Shown: positions 37,805 to 46,391 of the stretch, in pieces
Numbering within the stretch: the first letter of the stretch is position 1
Layout of the letters: every line of letters begins with the position of its first letter
Assembly: GCA_023415475.1 (NCBI GenBank)
Contig: JAEZKL010000059.1
Location: forward strand, 40,552 to 104,551
Length of the DNA stretch: 64,000 nt
Source of the DNA: Bacillota bacterium
GTDB taxonomy: Bacteria > Bacillota > Clostridia > Lachnospirales > Lachnospiraceae
Reading direction: 5' to 3'
The notes under the pieces: model-generated
What the model was told of the DNA's origin: nothing
Database searches by the model: none
What the model saw: only the letters and a program-made list of their open reading frames with translations
Translations under genes and position numbers: made by a program

Positions 37805-37872
37805 AACAAGGGGTTCGTTCCAATGGACGAACTTCGCAGTTCTTCCCAAGGATTTTGCTTTCTAAAATCCTT
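37805..37872. repeat. Three-hairpin palindromic repeat, copy A
   Basis: This 68-bp element lies inside an operon, between the DUF58 and transglutaminase genes. It begins AACAAGGGGT and contains three small hairpins: TTCGTTCC / GGACGAA, GAACT / AGTTC around TCGC, and AAGGATTTT / AAAATCCTT. The first 46 bases match 58775-58820 at 36 positions with no gap. The third stem differs in sequence between the copies but pairs in both. The rest of 37680-37880 shows nothing else I can name. Confidence 0.75.
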
Positions 37873-37880
37873 TATTCACA

Positions 37881-39068
37881 CTATTCGTGAGACAAGATAT
37901 CTACAATCTCATCTTCGGACATAATCTGATATACCCCTACTCCGGATAGCTTCATACCATCCTTCATTTCCTTGGTTTTCTCGGATATATCATCACTTAC
38001 CAACAAGATACAGATATGATTTCCGTTTGAAATGGCTTGCATAGCAGCCAGATAAAGCTCCTTTGTCAGATTATGGGTAGCTACTACACAGAACATACCT
38101 TCTTCCCCACGAAGGAGTCTCTCAGCAAGCAGTTCATTGACGGGGATATGACTGTCGAATCGGATATGTACACAAGCTTTATAAAAAGCATTAAAATCTT
38201 CTTTGGAATGAATGTCAACCGACTTCTTACCATCCATTTCATAGATAATCTGGGAGGGGGTTCCCCTCAGTGCATAAAAGTTAGAGATTGCCAGAACACT
38301 CTCGATAATTTTATCCTCTGCAATAACGACCTTTAGCTCTTCTTCTTTTATCTTCATCAAATCCATGAAAAGAACAATCTCTGCTTTCGGGATATGCTGA
38401 TATTTTCTGGTGATCAGCTCCCGCATTCTTGCAGAGGCTTTCCAGTGTATCTGCTTTCGACTGTCACCGGGACTATATTTCCTCATCTCGGTATCCAGCT
38501 CCTCCGCAGCCGTGTTGCCCGCTCGCAACGGATTCTTAACATCAGACTGCGGTGGTGCGATTCCCAGCTGTTCCAGAGGAACAACTCTCGGAAGTACCAC
38601 AACCTTCAGCTTTGACGAGATTGGATAGGTTATGCTAAAGAGATACAGAAAGTCGGTTACTTCGATAGAATGCACACCGACATAATATTCTCCACGGTAG
38701 TTACATTTGATTCTGGTCTCCAATCGCTCGCTTTCGCTTGGCAGGAGGCTGTATTCCGCAATCTGCTGTGTAGCTTCTATCGTTGATCTATCACTTAGAA
38801 AATTCACTTTAACATTACGAAAGGTAACATAATCTTCGTTGGCAATCACGAAGGAATAGACGGTCCAATCACCCTTTACTACAAGATAAGCATCCATCTT
38901 TTGGTAGATCTTGAAGCGAAAATATACATACAACGTATATAGGAAAGCAACGATCGGAATGAATATCGACAGGTAAAGCAGTGCATAGGAAATATTACCT
39001 CCGAAATAGGAGGCAAACACACAGCTTCCGATAATTGCAGCCGCAAAAATCAAACGATTTATTTTCAT
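37881..39068 (-). CDS. DUF58 domain protein
   Basis: This 395-residue protein has two N-terminal helices (about 5-50) and a DUF58 region with the signature YSPGDSRKQIHWKASARM near residue 200. The C-terminal part has a von Willebrand A-like fold in this family (VLFMDLM segment). These proteins are encoded with MoxR ATPases and transglutaminase-like proteins, and are thought to form a membrane-linked assembly or chaperone complex. The ATG follows TGGAGA, and the gene is 26 bases after moxR. The molecular role is not settled. Confidence 0.9.
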   Translation of the reverse strand: MKINRLIFAAAIIGSCVFASYFGGNISYALLYLSIFIPIVAFLYTLYVYFRFKIYQKMDAYLVVKGDWTVYSFVIANEDYVTFRNVKVNFLSDRSTIEATQQIAEYSLLPSESERLETRIKCNYRGEYYVGVHSIEVTDFLYLFSITYPISSKLKVVVLPRVVPLEQLGIAPPQSDVKNPLRAGNTAAEELDTEMRKYSPGDSRKQIHWKASARMRELITRKYQHIPKAEIVLFMDLMKIKEEELKVVIAEDKIIESVLAISNFYALRGTPSQIIYEMDGKKSVDIHSKEDFNAFYKACVHIRFDSHIPVNELLAERLLRGEEGMFCVVATHNLTKELYLAAMQAISNGNHICILLVSDDISEKTKEMKDGMKLSGVGVYQIMSEDEIVDILSHE

Positions 39069-39094
39069 AGAAAATCTCCATTCGTTTACCTTAT

Positions 39095-40036
39095 CTACTT
39101 AGCAAGCACCGGTACCGCCACCTTGGCAACTAAAGCCTTTAATACCTTTTCCACTTTCGTCTGTGACAGTCTGGCTTCCGGAGCAAGAATAATACGATGG
39201 GCCAGCACCGGTAGAACCAGCTTCATGATATCATCTGGAATACTGTAATTTCTTCCTTCCAGATAAGCCAGCGCCTGGGAAGCACGAAGCAGGGCCAGAG
39301 TCGCTCTGGGGCTTGCACCAAGGGAGATATTGCTGTCCCTTCTTGTCTCCTGAACAATCTTTGTTATGTAAGTAACCAAATCTTGATTCACCTTAACCTC
39401 TTCTACTTCCTTCTGCATCTGAAGCACTGTCTCACCATCAATCACAGGCTCCAGCTTCTGCACCAGCTGACGGTTTAGAAAACGGTCCGCCATTACCTTC
39501 TCATCTCCGGCCTGGGGATATGCGATTGATATCTTCATCATAAAGCGGTCCAGCTGTGCCTCGGGAAGATTATAGGTTCCCAGATAATCGATAGGATTCT
39601 GGGTTGCTATTACCATAAAGGGCCTAGAAAGTGGATAGGTTACGCCATCCACCGTAATCTGTCGTTCCTCCATCGCCTCCAGTAAGCTTGCCTGTGTCTT
39701 CGGTGAGGTACGGTTAATCTCGTCCGCCAGAATAATATTATTCATGATAGCACCCTTCGAATACTCGAATTTGCCGGTTTGCATATTATAAATCGAAAGT
39801 CCCGTAACGTCACTGGGCAAGGTATCCGGTGTGAACTGAATACGATTAAAACCACAATCAATGGTCTGTGCTAATGTCTTTGCCAACGTCGTTTTTCCAA
39901 CTCCCGGAACATCCTCCAGTAAAAGGTGTCCCCCTGCCAGTAAGGTAACCAGAGTATACTCGATAACTTCTCTCTTACCGACGATAATCTGTTCCATATT
40001 ATGTACCATATCAGCGACTTTCTTTTGATTTTCCAT
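39095..40036 (-). CDS. MoxR-family AAA+ ATPase
   Basis: This 313-residue AAA+ ATPase has Walker A in EDVPGVGKTTLAK, Walker B in ILADEINRTSPKTQ, and the sensor segment ATQNPIDYLGTYNLPEAQLDRF. MoxR proteins are chaperone-like ATPases that act with VWA and DUF58 partners. It is the first gene of the MoxR / DUF58 / transglutaminase operon. The ATG follows GAAGGGG. About 190 bases with no gene (40037-40229) precede the nucleosidase terminator; this stretch should hold the promoter. Confidence 0.94.
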   Translation of the reverse strand: MENQKKVADMVHNMEQIIVGKREVIEYTLVTLLAGGHLLLEDVPGVGKTTLAKTLAQTIDCGFNRIQFTPDTLPSDVTGLSIYNMQTGKFEYSKGAIMNNIILADEINRTSPKTQASLLEAMEERQITVDGVTYPLSRPFMVIATQNPIDYLGTYNLPEAQLDRFMMKISIAYPQAGDEKVMADRFLNRQLVQKLEPVIDGETVLQMQKEVEEVKVNQDLVTYITKIVQETRRDSNISLGASPRATLALLRASQALAYLEGRNYSIPDDIMKLVLPVLAHRIILAPEARLSQTKVEKVLKALVAKVAVPVLAK

Positions 40037-40229
40037 TCTAATCCCCTTCTCCTTTTATTGTAAATCCTTCCATTATTATACTTTAAATACCTTTAGTATA
40101 TCAAGGTAAGAATTGCATTACTTTTTGTACTTTTTATATATAATATGGCGAATTACTCCCTCTCAATATGATTTAGCAATACTCTGGAGGTTAATGATGA
40201 TTTGGTTTACCAATTCACTTGTCATGAAT

Positions 40230-40281
40230 AAAAAAGGATGCCGCCAGCTTACCTTATTAACGGTATGCCGACCACATCCTT
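40230..40281 (-). terminator. Terminator of the MTA/SAH nucleosidase gene
   Basis: On the minus strand AAGGATG pairs with CATCCTT, with an inner TACC / GGTA stem, and a run of T follows. It lies 5 bases after the stop codon. Confidence 0.8.
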
Positions 40282-40285
40282 CAAA

Positions 40286-40984
40286 TTATATTTTTGCAAC
40301 TAATCCATTCAATAGCTTTACCGTATTACGGATTGCTATATCTTCAAATTCCTTGTAGCTCATCTCTGCGCTGTGATCCGCTTTGTCCGAGATTGCTCGG
40401 ATGATCAGGAACGGTATCTGATTAAGATATGCCGCTTGTGCAATCGCCGCTCCCTCCATCTCTGTACAGTACCCATTAAAATTATCCACCAGCCAGGTCT
40501 TCTTTTCGCTGTCCGAGATAAACTGGTCTCCGCTTACGATCCTGCCGGTATGGACTCCCACCTCAGGGATTACCTCCGTACACACTGTCTTAGCAAGGGT
40601 AATCAAACGCTCGTCTGCCCGAAACACGGATGCTTCCATTCGTGGTATGACACCCGCCGGATAGCCGAAGCCCGTTGCGTCCATGTCATGCTGCTGTGTG
40701 TCGGTGGAAAGTACAATGTCCGCAATATCAATTTCGTTTCTCAGCGATCCTGCAACTCCGGTATTAATCACTGTATCAACTTGAAAAAGGTCTATCAATA
40801 TTTGGGTACATACGGCAGCATTTACTTTGCCGATTCCGCAGCGCACCACAACCACCGCGTGGTCCTGCAGGCTGCCCTCATAAAATTCCATAGAGGCAAT
40901 GGTCCGTACCTGAACCTTGTCCATCTGATCCTTCAGAATATGAACCTCTTCGTCCATCGCTCCGATAATTCCAATTTTCTTCAT
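40286..40984 (-). CDS. mtnN: 5'-methylthioadenosine/S-adenosylhomocysteine nucleosidase
   Basis: This 232-residue enzyme cleaves the glycosidic bond of MTA and SAH in the methyl cycle. It has the N-terminal IGIIGAMDEEV, the conserved RCGIGKVNAA, the GVAGSL loop, the nucleoside-binding EMEGAAIAQ, and the catalytic aspartate in ISDKAD. The frame starts at 41002, but the ATG at 40984 follows AGGAGTAG and begins the domain. It stands alone with its own terminator. Confidence 0.95.
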   Translation of the reverse strand: MKKIGIIGAMDEEVHILKDQMDKVQVRTIASMEFYEGSLQDHAVVVVRCGIGKVNAAVCTQILIDLFQVDTVINTGVAGSLRNEIDIADIVLSTDTQQHDMDATGFGYPAGVIPRMEASVFRADERLITLAKTVCTEVIPEVGVHTGRIVSGDQFISDSEKKTWLVDNFNGYCTEMEGAAIAQAAYLNQIPFLIIRAISDKADHSAEMSYKEFEDIAIRNTVKLLNGLVAKI

Positions 40985-41149
40985 TGTTTCTACTCCTATC
41001 ATTGCATTCGTAATAATACCGATATTGTATATGATTTCAAGAGGAAATACAATGTGATTGTTGTTTTATAGTCATCGACCCCCATACTCACCTGTTTATC
41101 CTTCGAGTACAGAGCCACCGGCTCTATAAAAAGGTATGACAAGCTCCTT

Positions 41150-41578
41150 CTATAACGAAGCAGGGTCAAATTCGTATTTGCCGCCGCCCCAGTAATTGGC
41201 CTTATCTGCGGTAAAAGACATCATGCAATAATCCGGATCGGTTGGTCCCTGATGGTAGTACATGATATCGGAAGGCTCCCAGAAGGCCTGTTTCATCTCA
41301 TTGTCCATATAGACCTTCATCTCGCCGGTCAGCATCAGTCCATGGATCGGTTCAGAATCCAGAAAATAGATGCAAGCCTTCGGATTTTCCAAAAAACGCT
41401 TCGTACGGGAAGCCGATACATTGGTTGAGAACCAAAAGGTATGAAGACCCTCATGACTTCTTAAAAACATCGCCTTCGCATTCGGAAAGCCTGCTTCATC
41501 CATAGAACATACTATAACATCGCGGGTTTTGTCAACCTGCTCTAAGATGCTATCCAATACTTCCTTCGTTATATCCAT
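41150..41578 (-). CDS. Pyridoxamine 5'-phosphate oxidase-like flavin protein
   Basis: This 142-residue protein has the split-barrel fold of the PNPOx-like / general stress protein 26 family, which bind FMN or F420. Typical segments are VCSMDEAGFPNAKAMF and FWFSTNVSASRTKRFLENPKACIYF. It lacks the length and C-terminal motif of PdxH, so a role in vitamin B6 synthesis is unlikely. The start follows GAGGAGG. The hairpin at 41111-41125 (AGAGCC / GGCTCT) follows without a T-run. Confidence 0.85.
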   Translation of the reverse strand: MDITKEVLDSILEQVDKTRDVIVCSMDEAGFPNAKAMFLRSHEGLHTFWFSTNVSASRTKRFLENPKACIYFLDSEPIHGLMLTGEMKVYMDNEMKQAFWEPSDIMYYHQGPTDPDYCMMSFTADKANYWGGGKYEFDPASL

Positions 41579-41696
41579 AATGTAATCCTCCTCATAATTT
41601 TACTCGAAATAAAGTCCGTCACTATCTTGATATCTGTATCTCACATACCTCTAGTTAATCCGGTAAAGGTCATCTGTAATTCTCGGGCGGTGATCC

Positions 41697-42122
41697 CTAC
41701 TTCTCCAGATTTGCCTTGATCCGCCTCAGCATGTCTTCGAATTCCTTTATTTCCTCTTCCCGAAAGTCTTGATAGAATAATTCGCTCATCTGCTCCGATA
41801 CCTCATCATATTTCTCACGGAAGGCCTTAGCCTTCTCGGTAATCCGGATAAATATCTGCCTCCGGTTCTTCTGATCCGGTATTCGTTCTACCAAACCACC
41901 TTCTTCCATCCGGTCAAGCATACCGGTCAAGGTCGTCTTTGCTAAAGAGGTGAGCTTACCCACCTGAGTAATGGATAGCATTTCATGCTCCCAAAGCACA
42001 TAAAGTATTCTTCCCTGGGCTCCGTTAAAAGCATCTACTTCACTTTCTCTCAGCATTTTCTCAAATGCTCTCCCACTAAGCTGATGAATCTGTGAGAGCA
42101 AAAAACCTCCGCTTGTTTTCAT
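41697..42122 (-). CDS. MarR-family transcriptional regulator
   Basis: This 141-residue winged-helix regulator is a typical MarR dimer: an N-terminal helix pair, the recognition helix around QVGKLTSLAKTTLTGMLDRMEE, the wing with ERIPDQKNRRQIFI, and a C-terminal helical region. The ATG follows AAAGGAGA. Its promoter contains an inverted repeat in the spacer, so it is probably autorepressed. The PNPOx-like gene lies 118 bases downstream on the same strand and may be part of its regulon. Confidence 0.93.
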   Translation of the reverse strand: MKTSGGFLLSQIHQLSGRAFEKMLRESEVDAFNGAQGRILYVLWEHEMLSITQVGKLTSLAKTTLTGMLDRMEEGGLVERIPDQKNRRQIFIRITEKAKAFREKYDEVSEQMSELFYQDFREEEIKEFEDMLRRIKANLEK

Positions 42123-42214
42123 ATGTCATCTCCTTTCCATTTATAATGCAAGAAGCATATTTCACCGGGAACTTACCTGCCTCTTTTTTCCTTGCCTGTA
42201 TATCAATCCCTTAT

Positions 42215-42243
42215 AGTATAGTTCTATATAGTACTATTGTCAA
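42215..42243 (-). promoter_or_regulatory. MarR promoter with overlapping operator
   Basis: On the minus strand TTGACA (42238-42243) and TATACT (42215-42220) are 17 bases apart. The spacer and -10 carry ATAGT / ACTAT half-sites (42222-42237 and around). A repressor bound there would cover the promoter. Confidence 0.7.
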
Positions 42244-42302
42244 GCAGGTATTTCCTGATTTTCTTAAAAATTCATTTGCAAATTAGAAAGGTCTGAGATA
42301 CA

Positions 42303-42494
42303 ATGTACTCGATTATCAGTAGCGTTACCGTATTTGTAGCTAATAGAGTCTTTGTTACATATAATTTATTAAATGCTATGTCTATCAAAGGTACTTTTGT
42401 ATCTTTTATTGCCATGCAGGGAAGTATTCTCTTGATCATGGCTGCTTTTTTTGCAGGTATTCAGATTATAAATGAAAGGTCAGGTAAGAATTAA
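42303..42494 (+). CDS. Candidate small membrane protein
   Basis: This 63-residue frame has an ATG behind AAAGGTCTGAG and encodes a strongly hydrophobic second half (SFIAMQGSILLIMAAFFAGIQ) ending in a charged tail. It lies 3 bases before the TSCPD gene on the same strand. I know no family for it. It could be a real short membrane protein or a chance frame; the ribosome binding site is the best support. Confidence 0.35.
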   Translation: MYSIISSVTVFVANRVFVTYNLLNAMSIKGTFVSFIAMQGSILLIMAAFFAGIQIINERSGKN

Positions 42495-42497
42495 GAT

Positions 42498-42743
42498 ATG
42501 GTATATAAAACTTCAGGCGTATGCAGCCGAGAAATCAATTTCGAGATAGACGAGAAGACCAACACGATAACTACCCTTAATTTTAAAGGAGGCTGTAACG
42601 GCAACGCAAGTGGCATTTCCAAGCTGGTTGTTGGGATGAAGGTTGATGATGTGATCCGTAAATTAGAAGGGGTGACCTGTGATTTTCGCTCCACCTCCTG
42701 CCCGGATCAATTGGCTAAGGCATTAAAGGAATGGAGGTCTTAA
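42498..42743 (+). CDS. TSCPD-domain small protein (TIGR03905-like)
   Basis: This 81-residue protein matches the small TSCPD-domain family, named for the motif seen here as TSCPDQ near the C-terminus. [16 protein letters not shown] is the other conserved segment. The domain also occurs at the C-terminus of some vitamin B12-dependent ribonucleotide reductases, but the job of the stand-alone form is unknown. Its last codons contain the GGAGG that serves the murG start, so the two genes are coupled. Its own ribosome binding site is weak (AGGTAAG). Confidence 0.85.
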   Translation: MVYKTSGVCSREINFEIDEKTNTITTLNFKGGCNGNASGISKLVVGMKVDDVIRKLEGVTCDFRSTSCPDQLAKALKEWRS

Positions 42744-42745
42744 GA

Positions 42746-43813
42746 ATGAAACGTATCGTTTTGACCGGAGGAGGAACAGCAGGTCACGTAACCCCCTGTA
42801 TCGCTTTACTTCCACAATTGAAGCAGGAGGGCTATGACATTCAGTATATTGGTTCTTATCAGGGAATCGAGCGCAGGCTTATTGAAGAATATAATATACC
42901 TTATCATGGTATATCCTCCGGAAAATTAAGAAGATACCTTGACCCGAAGAATTTTTCCGATCCCTTCAAGGTGATAAAGGGTTATCTGGAAGCACGCAAA
43001 TTGCTCAAGGATTTAAACCCGGATATTGTATTTTCCAAGGGTGGTTTTGTCTCCGTACCTGTCGTTCTGGCAGCAAAGAGCAATAAAATACCGGTTATTG
43101 TACATGAATCTGATATCACTCCGGGATTAGCCAATAAGCTTGCTCTCCCCTCTGCCTCAAGGATTTGTGTCAATTTTCCTGAGACATTAAAATATCTTCC
43201 GGAGGGTAAGGCAGTCCTTACCGGAACGCCGATCCGCAAGGAGCTCTTCTCCGGCAACAAGCTTCGCGGTTTGGATTTCTGCGGCTTTACTGTAAATAAG
43301 CCCGTTCTGTTGATAATCGGCGGCAGTACCGGCTCCCGGGTAATCAATGAGATTATCCGTGGAATGCTTCCAACCCTGCTTCGTGACTACCAAGTGATAC
43401 ACCTCTGTGGCAAGGACAATCTGGATGAGCGCCTGAATGACACCACCGGTTATGTACAATTTGAATATATCCGCGCAGAGCTAAGTGACCTTCTCGCCGC
43501 TGCAGATCTTGTTATCTCAAGAGCAGGAGCCAATGCTATCTGTGAGCTGTTAGCTCTCAGAAAGCCCAATATTTTAATTCCTCTGTCGGCAAAAGCCAGT
43601 CGCGGAGACCAGATTTTGAATGCAGAATCCTTCGAACGACAGGGTTATTCCTATCTTCTTAAAGAGGAGGACCTCTCGATTGCAAAGCTCCTGGAGGCAA
43701 TCAGTACTGTTGTGGAGAAGAAGCAGGACTATATCGATGCCATGAGCAAAAGTGAGTTAAACAACTCCATCGATACCATTATAAAACTAATCAAAGAGAC
43801 GGAGAAGCAATAG
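42746..43813 (+). CDS. murG: UDP-GlcNAc:lipid I GlcNAc transferase (MurG)
   Basis: This 355-residue GT28-family enzyme adds GlcNAc to lipid I to make lipid II at the inner face of the membrane. The N-terminal [24 protein letters not shown] and the C-terminal [23 protein letters not shown] are all typical. The frame opens at 42731, but GGAGG lies 8 bases before the ATG at 42746. The gene is away from any other mur or division gene in this window, so it could be a second copy; that would need the rest of the genome. Confidence 0.92.
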   Translation: MKRIVLTGGGTAGHVTPCIALLPQLKQEGYDIQYIGSYQGIERRLIEEYNIPYHGISSGKLRRYLDPKNFSDPFKVIKGYLEARKLLKDLNPDIVFSKGGFVSVPVVLAAKSNKIPVIVHESDITPGLANKLALPSASRICVNFPETLKYLPEGKAVLTGTPIRKELFSGNKLRGLDFCGFTVNKPVLLIIGGSTGSRVINEIIRGMLPTLLRDYQVIHLCGKDNLDERLNDTTGYVQFEYIRAELSDLLAAADLVISRAGANAICELLALRKPNILIPLSAKASRGDQILNAESFERQGYSYLLKEEDLSIAKLLEAISTVVEKKQDYIDAMSKSELNNSIDTIIKLIKETEKQ

Positions 43814-43858
43814 TACCAGCATAGCAATCAGGCACTGCCAATATGCTTCATAAAACAT

Positions 43859-43903
43859 AACCCTGCAGCCGGATATCTTTTCGATACCTTGTTGCAGGGT
43901 CTT
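43859..43903. terminator. Terminator between convergent murG and HIT genes
   Basis: AACCCTGCA and TGCAGGGT form a strong stem with an inner GGATATC / GATACC pairing and T-rich flank (TCTTCC). It lies between two convergent genes and could serve both. Confidence 0.6.
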
Positions 43904-43911
43904 CCAGTCTT

Positions 43912-44328
43912 CTATTCAATTTTTGCGGCAATGGCTGCTGCTAAGGCGGCTGCTTCACCATCCTCGTATGTTCCATGCACCCAGGTCGTCTGCACCTGAT
44001 CCCCATGATATCTGGGAATTAGATGCATATGGAAATGGAATATAGTCTGACCTGCTGCTTCTCCATTATTCTGCAACAGATTCATCCCATCGCAGTGAAG
44101 CTCGGCCTGAATTGCCTTAGCTAGCTTACGAGCAATAAGCAGAGCCTTCTCAGCGGTATCATCGTCCAGCTCAAACAGATTCGCTGCATGCCTTTTCGAT
44201 AGTATAATGGTATGTCCCTTTGCTGCCGGGGAAATATCCATAATTGCTTTAAAATCTGCATCCTCATAAAGGATTGCCGAAGGAATCTCTTCGGCAATAA
44301 TCTTGCAAAAAATACAATTGTCTTGCAT
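43912..44328 (-). CDS. HIT-family nucleotide hydrolase
   Basis: This 138-residue protein has the HIT motif HFHMHLIPR near residue 98 and the N-terminal CIFCKIIAEEIP with a zinc-type Cys pair. It is closest to the Hint/HinT branch, which hydrolyses nucleoside phosphoramidates. It stands alone. The ATG follows TAGGAGG. Confidence 0.92.
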   Translation of the reverse strand: MQDNCIFCKIIAEEIPSAILYEDADFKAIMDISPAAKGHTIILSKRHAANLFELDDDTAEKALLIARKLAKAIQAELHCDGMNLLQNNGEAAGQTIFHFHMHLIPRYHGDQVQTTWVHGTYEDGEAAALAAAIAAKIE

Positions 44329-44454
44329 AAAGTACCTCCTATGTCGATTGTTGTTCCACTCTTTATATTGTATTTATTTCCAAAATTTGATACTATGATA
44401 GATAATAAAACCATTTTCACTGTTTATTAAGTATATGCGAAAGGGGAATATGGA

Positions 44455-45207
44455 ATGTTATCCGAATTCAGTAACGACACACTTGCCAACATGATTAAAA
44501 CGAATCCCGAACTGGAGCCTCTCATTCAATCGATTATGACCGTAAATAAGAAAACCACCTCCATGTTCGTGCACGAGCTTCGCAACCCATTGGCCTTACT
44601 AAAGGGCACGATTCAATATATCGAAATGAAGCAGCCTGAGGTAAAGAATTATAAATACTGGGATCAGGTCCAGGAGCTGATCAATGATATGGAGCGCATC
44701 ATGCAGGATGCATCCCTTATTAATAATTCGAATCAGCTGAATAAGGAGAATACTAACTTAATCTCCTTAATGGAAAATATTATTGGCAGCTTTATGCCAC
44801 AGGCAATTTCCCGGGATATTGACCTTACCCTTACCGTAGCACCCGACAGTGAAGAAGTCTTCATGAAATACCATTGTGATAGCGGTAAGCTGAAACAGGT
44901 ATTTATCAATATGATTAAGAATGCCTTTGAAGCTACACAACCCGGTAACTTTATACATATAGAGCTGGCACTGCTTCCGAGCACCGTCTCTTCCCTTTCC
45001 AAGCTTTCTATCTCCATAAGCAATAATGGTCATCCCATTCCCGAGGAAGCTCTTGAGAGCATCTTCCAACCCTTTGTTACCTTTAAAAAGAACGGTACCG
45101 GTGTTGGTCTTGCTTTGGCACGAAATATTATCGACCTACACTATGGAAGTATCTCTGTCGTATCCGACGAAAGCTGTACCAGCTTTACGATTTTGCTTCC
45201 GCTATAA
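44455..45207 (+). CDS. Soluble sensorless histidine kinase
   Basis: This 250-residue protein has only kinase domains: an HisKA-like helix pair with the H-box VHELRNPLALL (H40), the N-box KNAFEATQ, and a G2 box GTGVGLALA. There is no membrane segment and no PAS or other sensor domain. The dimerisation part resembles sporulation kinases (KinA-E) of Firmicutes, and the genome makes spores. No response regulator gene adjoins it, so its partner (perhaps Spo0F or Spo0A) is inferred. The start follows AAAGGGGA. Confidence 0.87.
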   Translation: MLSEFSNDTLANMIKTNPELEPLIQSIMTVNKKTTSMFVHELRNPLALLKGTIQYIEMKQPEVKNYKYWDQVQELINDMERIMQDASLINNSNQLNKENTNLISLMENIIGSFMPQAISRDIDLTLTVAPDSEEVFMKYHCDSGKLKQVFINMIKNAFEATQPGNFIHIELALLPSTVSSLSKLSISISNNGHPIPEEALESIFQPFVTFKKNGTGVGLALARNIIDLHYGSISVVSDESCTSFTILLPL

Positions 45208-45269
45208 TCAATGCTATAATATATTTCATAATTCCATTCTACCGGTATCAATATCGGCCTTCCCATTTA

Positions 45270-46274
45270 TTATGATAGAATATTAAACTGAAAGACCTGG
45301 TCGAAGGAACGAAGGGTCTTAAAATTACCCTTTGCTGTCAAATCACCGGACATAAATGCACCCTGGAAGGTGACCCTGCCCAGTACTAATTTATTCATCA
45401 TTGCATGAGTCGTTTTTGCAATCACGTCAGCATCCGGCTTCTCGCCGTAATAGCATTTTAAATGTTTATTATTAATCTCAACTACAAGGTTCTTCTTCGT
45501 ATCGGAAATCTGTATGGAGTAGGAGGCGACAAAATCATCCAAAGGATGGAAGTTATCCTTCAAATTCTTAATAAATTCCTGTCCGCCTTCCCCGTCACTG
45601 CTCGTCTCCAGCATTTCCTTAAATAACTGGGTCAGCTCCTCAATATCCTCCTTCTGCTTCTTCACATAGGTATCATCCGAAACATAAACTGACAGCTGTT
45701 CGCTCTCCTGAGGAGTAAGTGTAATTGAACTGCTACGAAGGACATTCTGTTTAATTGCCGCATTACTGGTCGGAAGAGTCTTCGTCTTCTGGTGAATAGT
45801 ACGGTAGAAGACCTCTGCTTTCTTCTCAATAATATCCAAATAATCTTTATTCGTCTCAAAGTCCACATGGTCCTCAACATAAGCTCCCAGACCACTGACC
45901 GGAAGGCCGCCTAAGGTCTCCCACGCCTTTATCATATAAAGCTCCGCATCTCTTTCTCCATAGGTATTCGCTATGGCTACGGGAAGCATATAAAGCTTAC
46001 TGATCTTATCCTTATCTCCATAGAGCCAGCAGGCATCCAGAAACTGCTGCATCAGACCGCCGATCCCGAACCACTCCACGGTGGTTGCAAGGATTACACC
46101 ATCCGCTTCCTTCAAGGTCTTTGGAAGCATCGATATTGCATTTTTCTCTTCATAGAGGTTGTATCTGGTAACCTGTACCCGAAGCTCCTCCAATACTGTT
46201 GTCAGCTTACTCATTACATAGAGCGTCGGATCTTCAATTAATCCTCTTCCTCCATAATAGATATTAATTTTCAT
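45270..46274 (-). CDS. Flavodoxin-like and SCP2-like domain fusion
   Basis: This 334-residue protein has an N-terminal flavodoxin-like domain (about 1-170, with GVILATTVEWFGIGGLMQQFLD and VAIANTYGERD) as in NADPH-dependent FMN reductases. The C-terminal domain (about 235-334) has the SCP2 sterol-carrier pattern, with TFQGAFMSGDLTAKGNFKTLRSF. A helical linker joins them. The pairing suggests a flavoenzyme that binds a lipid or other hydrophobic molecule, which is inference. The start follows AGGAGGAG at 9-12 bases. It is encoded alone. Confidence 0.82.
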   Translation of the reverse strand: MKINIYYGGRGLIEDPTLYVMSKLTTVLEELRVQVTRYNLYEEKNAISMLPKTLKEADGVILATTVEWFGIGGLMQQFLDACWLYGDKDKISKLYMLPVAIANTYGERDAELYMIKAWETLGGLPVSGLGAYVEDHVDFETNKDYLDIIEKKAEVFYRTIHQKTKTLPTSNAAIKQNVLRSSSITLTPQESEQLSVYVSDDTYVKKQKEDIEELTQLFKEMLETSSDGEGGQEFIKNLKDNFHPLDDFVASYSIQISDTKKNLVVEINNKHLKCYYGEKPDADVIAKTTHAMMNKLVLGRVTFQGAFMSGDLTAKGNFKTLRSFDQVFQFNILS

Positions 46275-46391
46275 GCAATAACCTCTCCTCCTGCTGTAGA
46301 TATTAAACCATTTGCCAAACTTCTTCCATTCTGCTGTGATTAGCAGTCTCTTATCATCATGTATCCCAAGGATAATTTACATCCCATATGC

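Noticed and set aside
40100..40200. A promoter for the MoxR operon
   Set aside because: A TTGATA is present on the minus strand, but I could not place a convincing -10 box at standard spacing.
41111..41125. AGAGCC / GGCTCT hairpin as a terminator
   Set aside because: The stem is short and no T-run follows on either strand.
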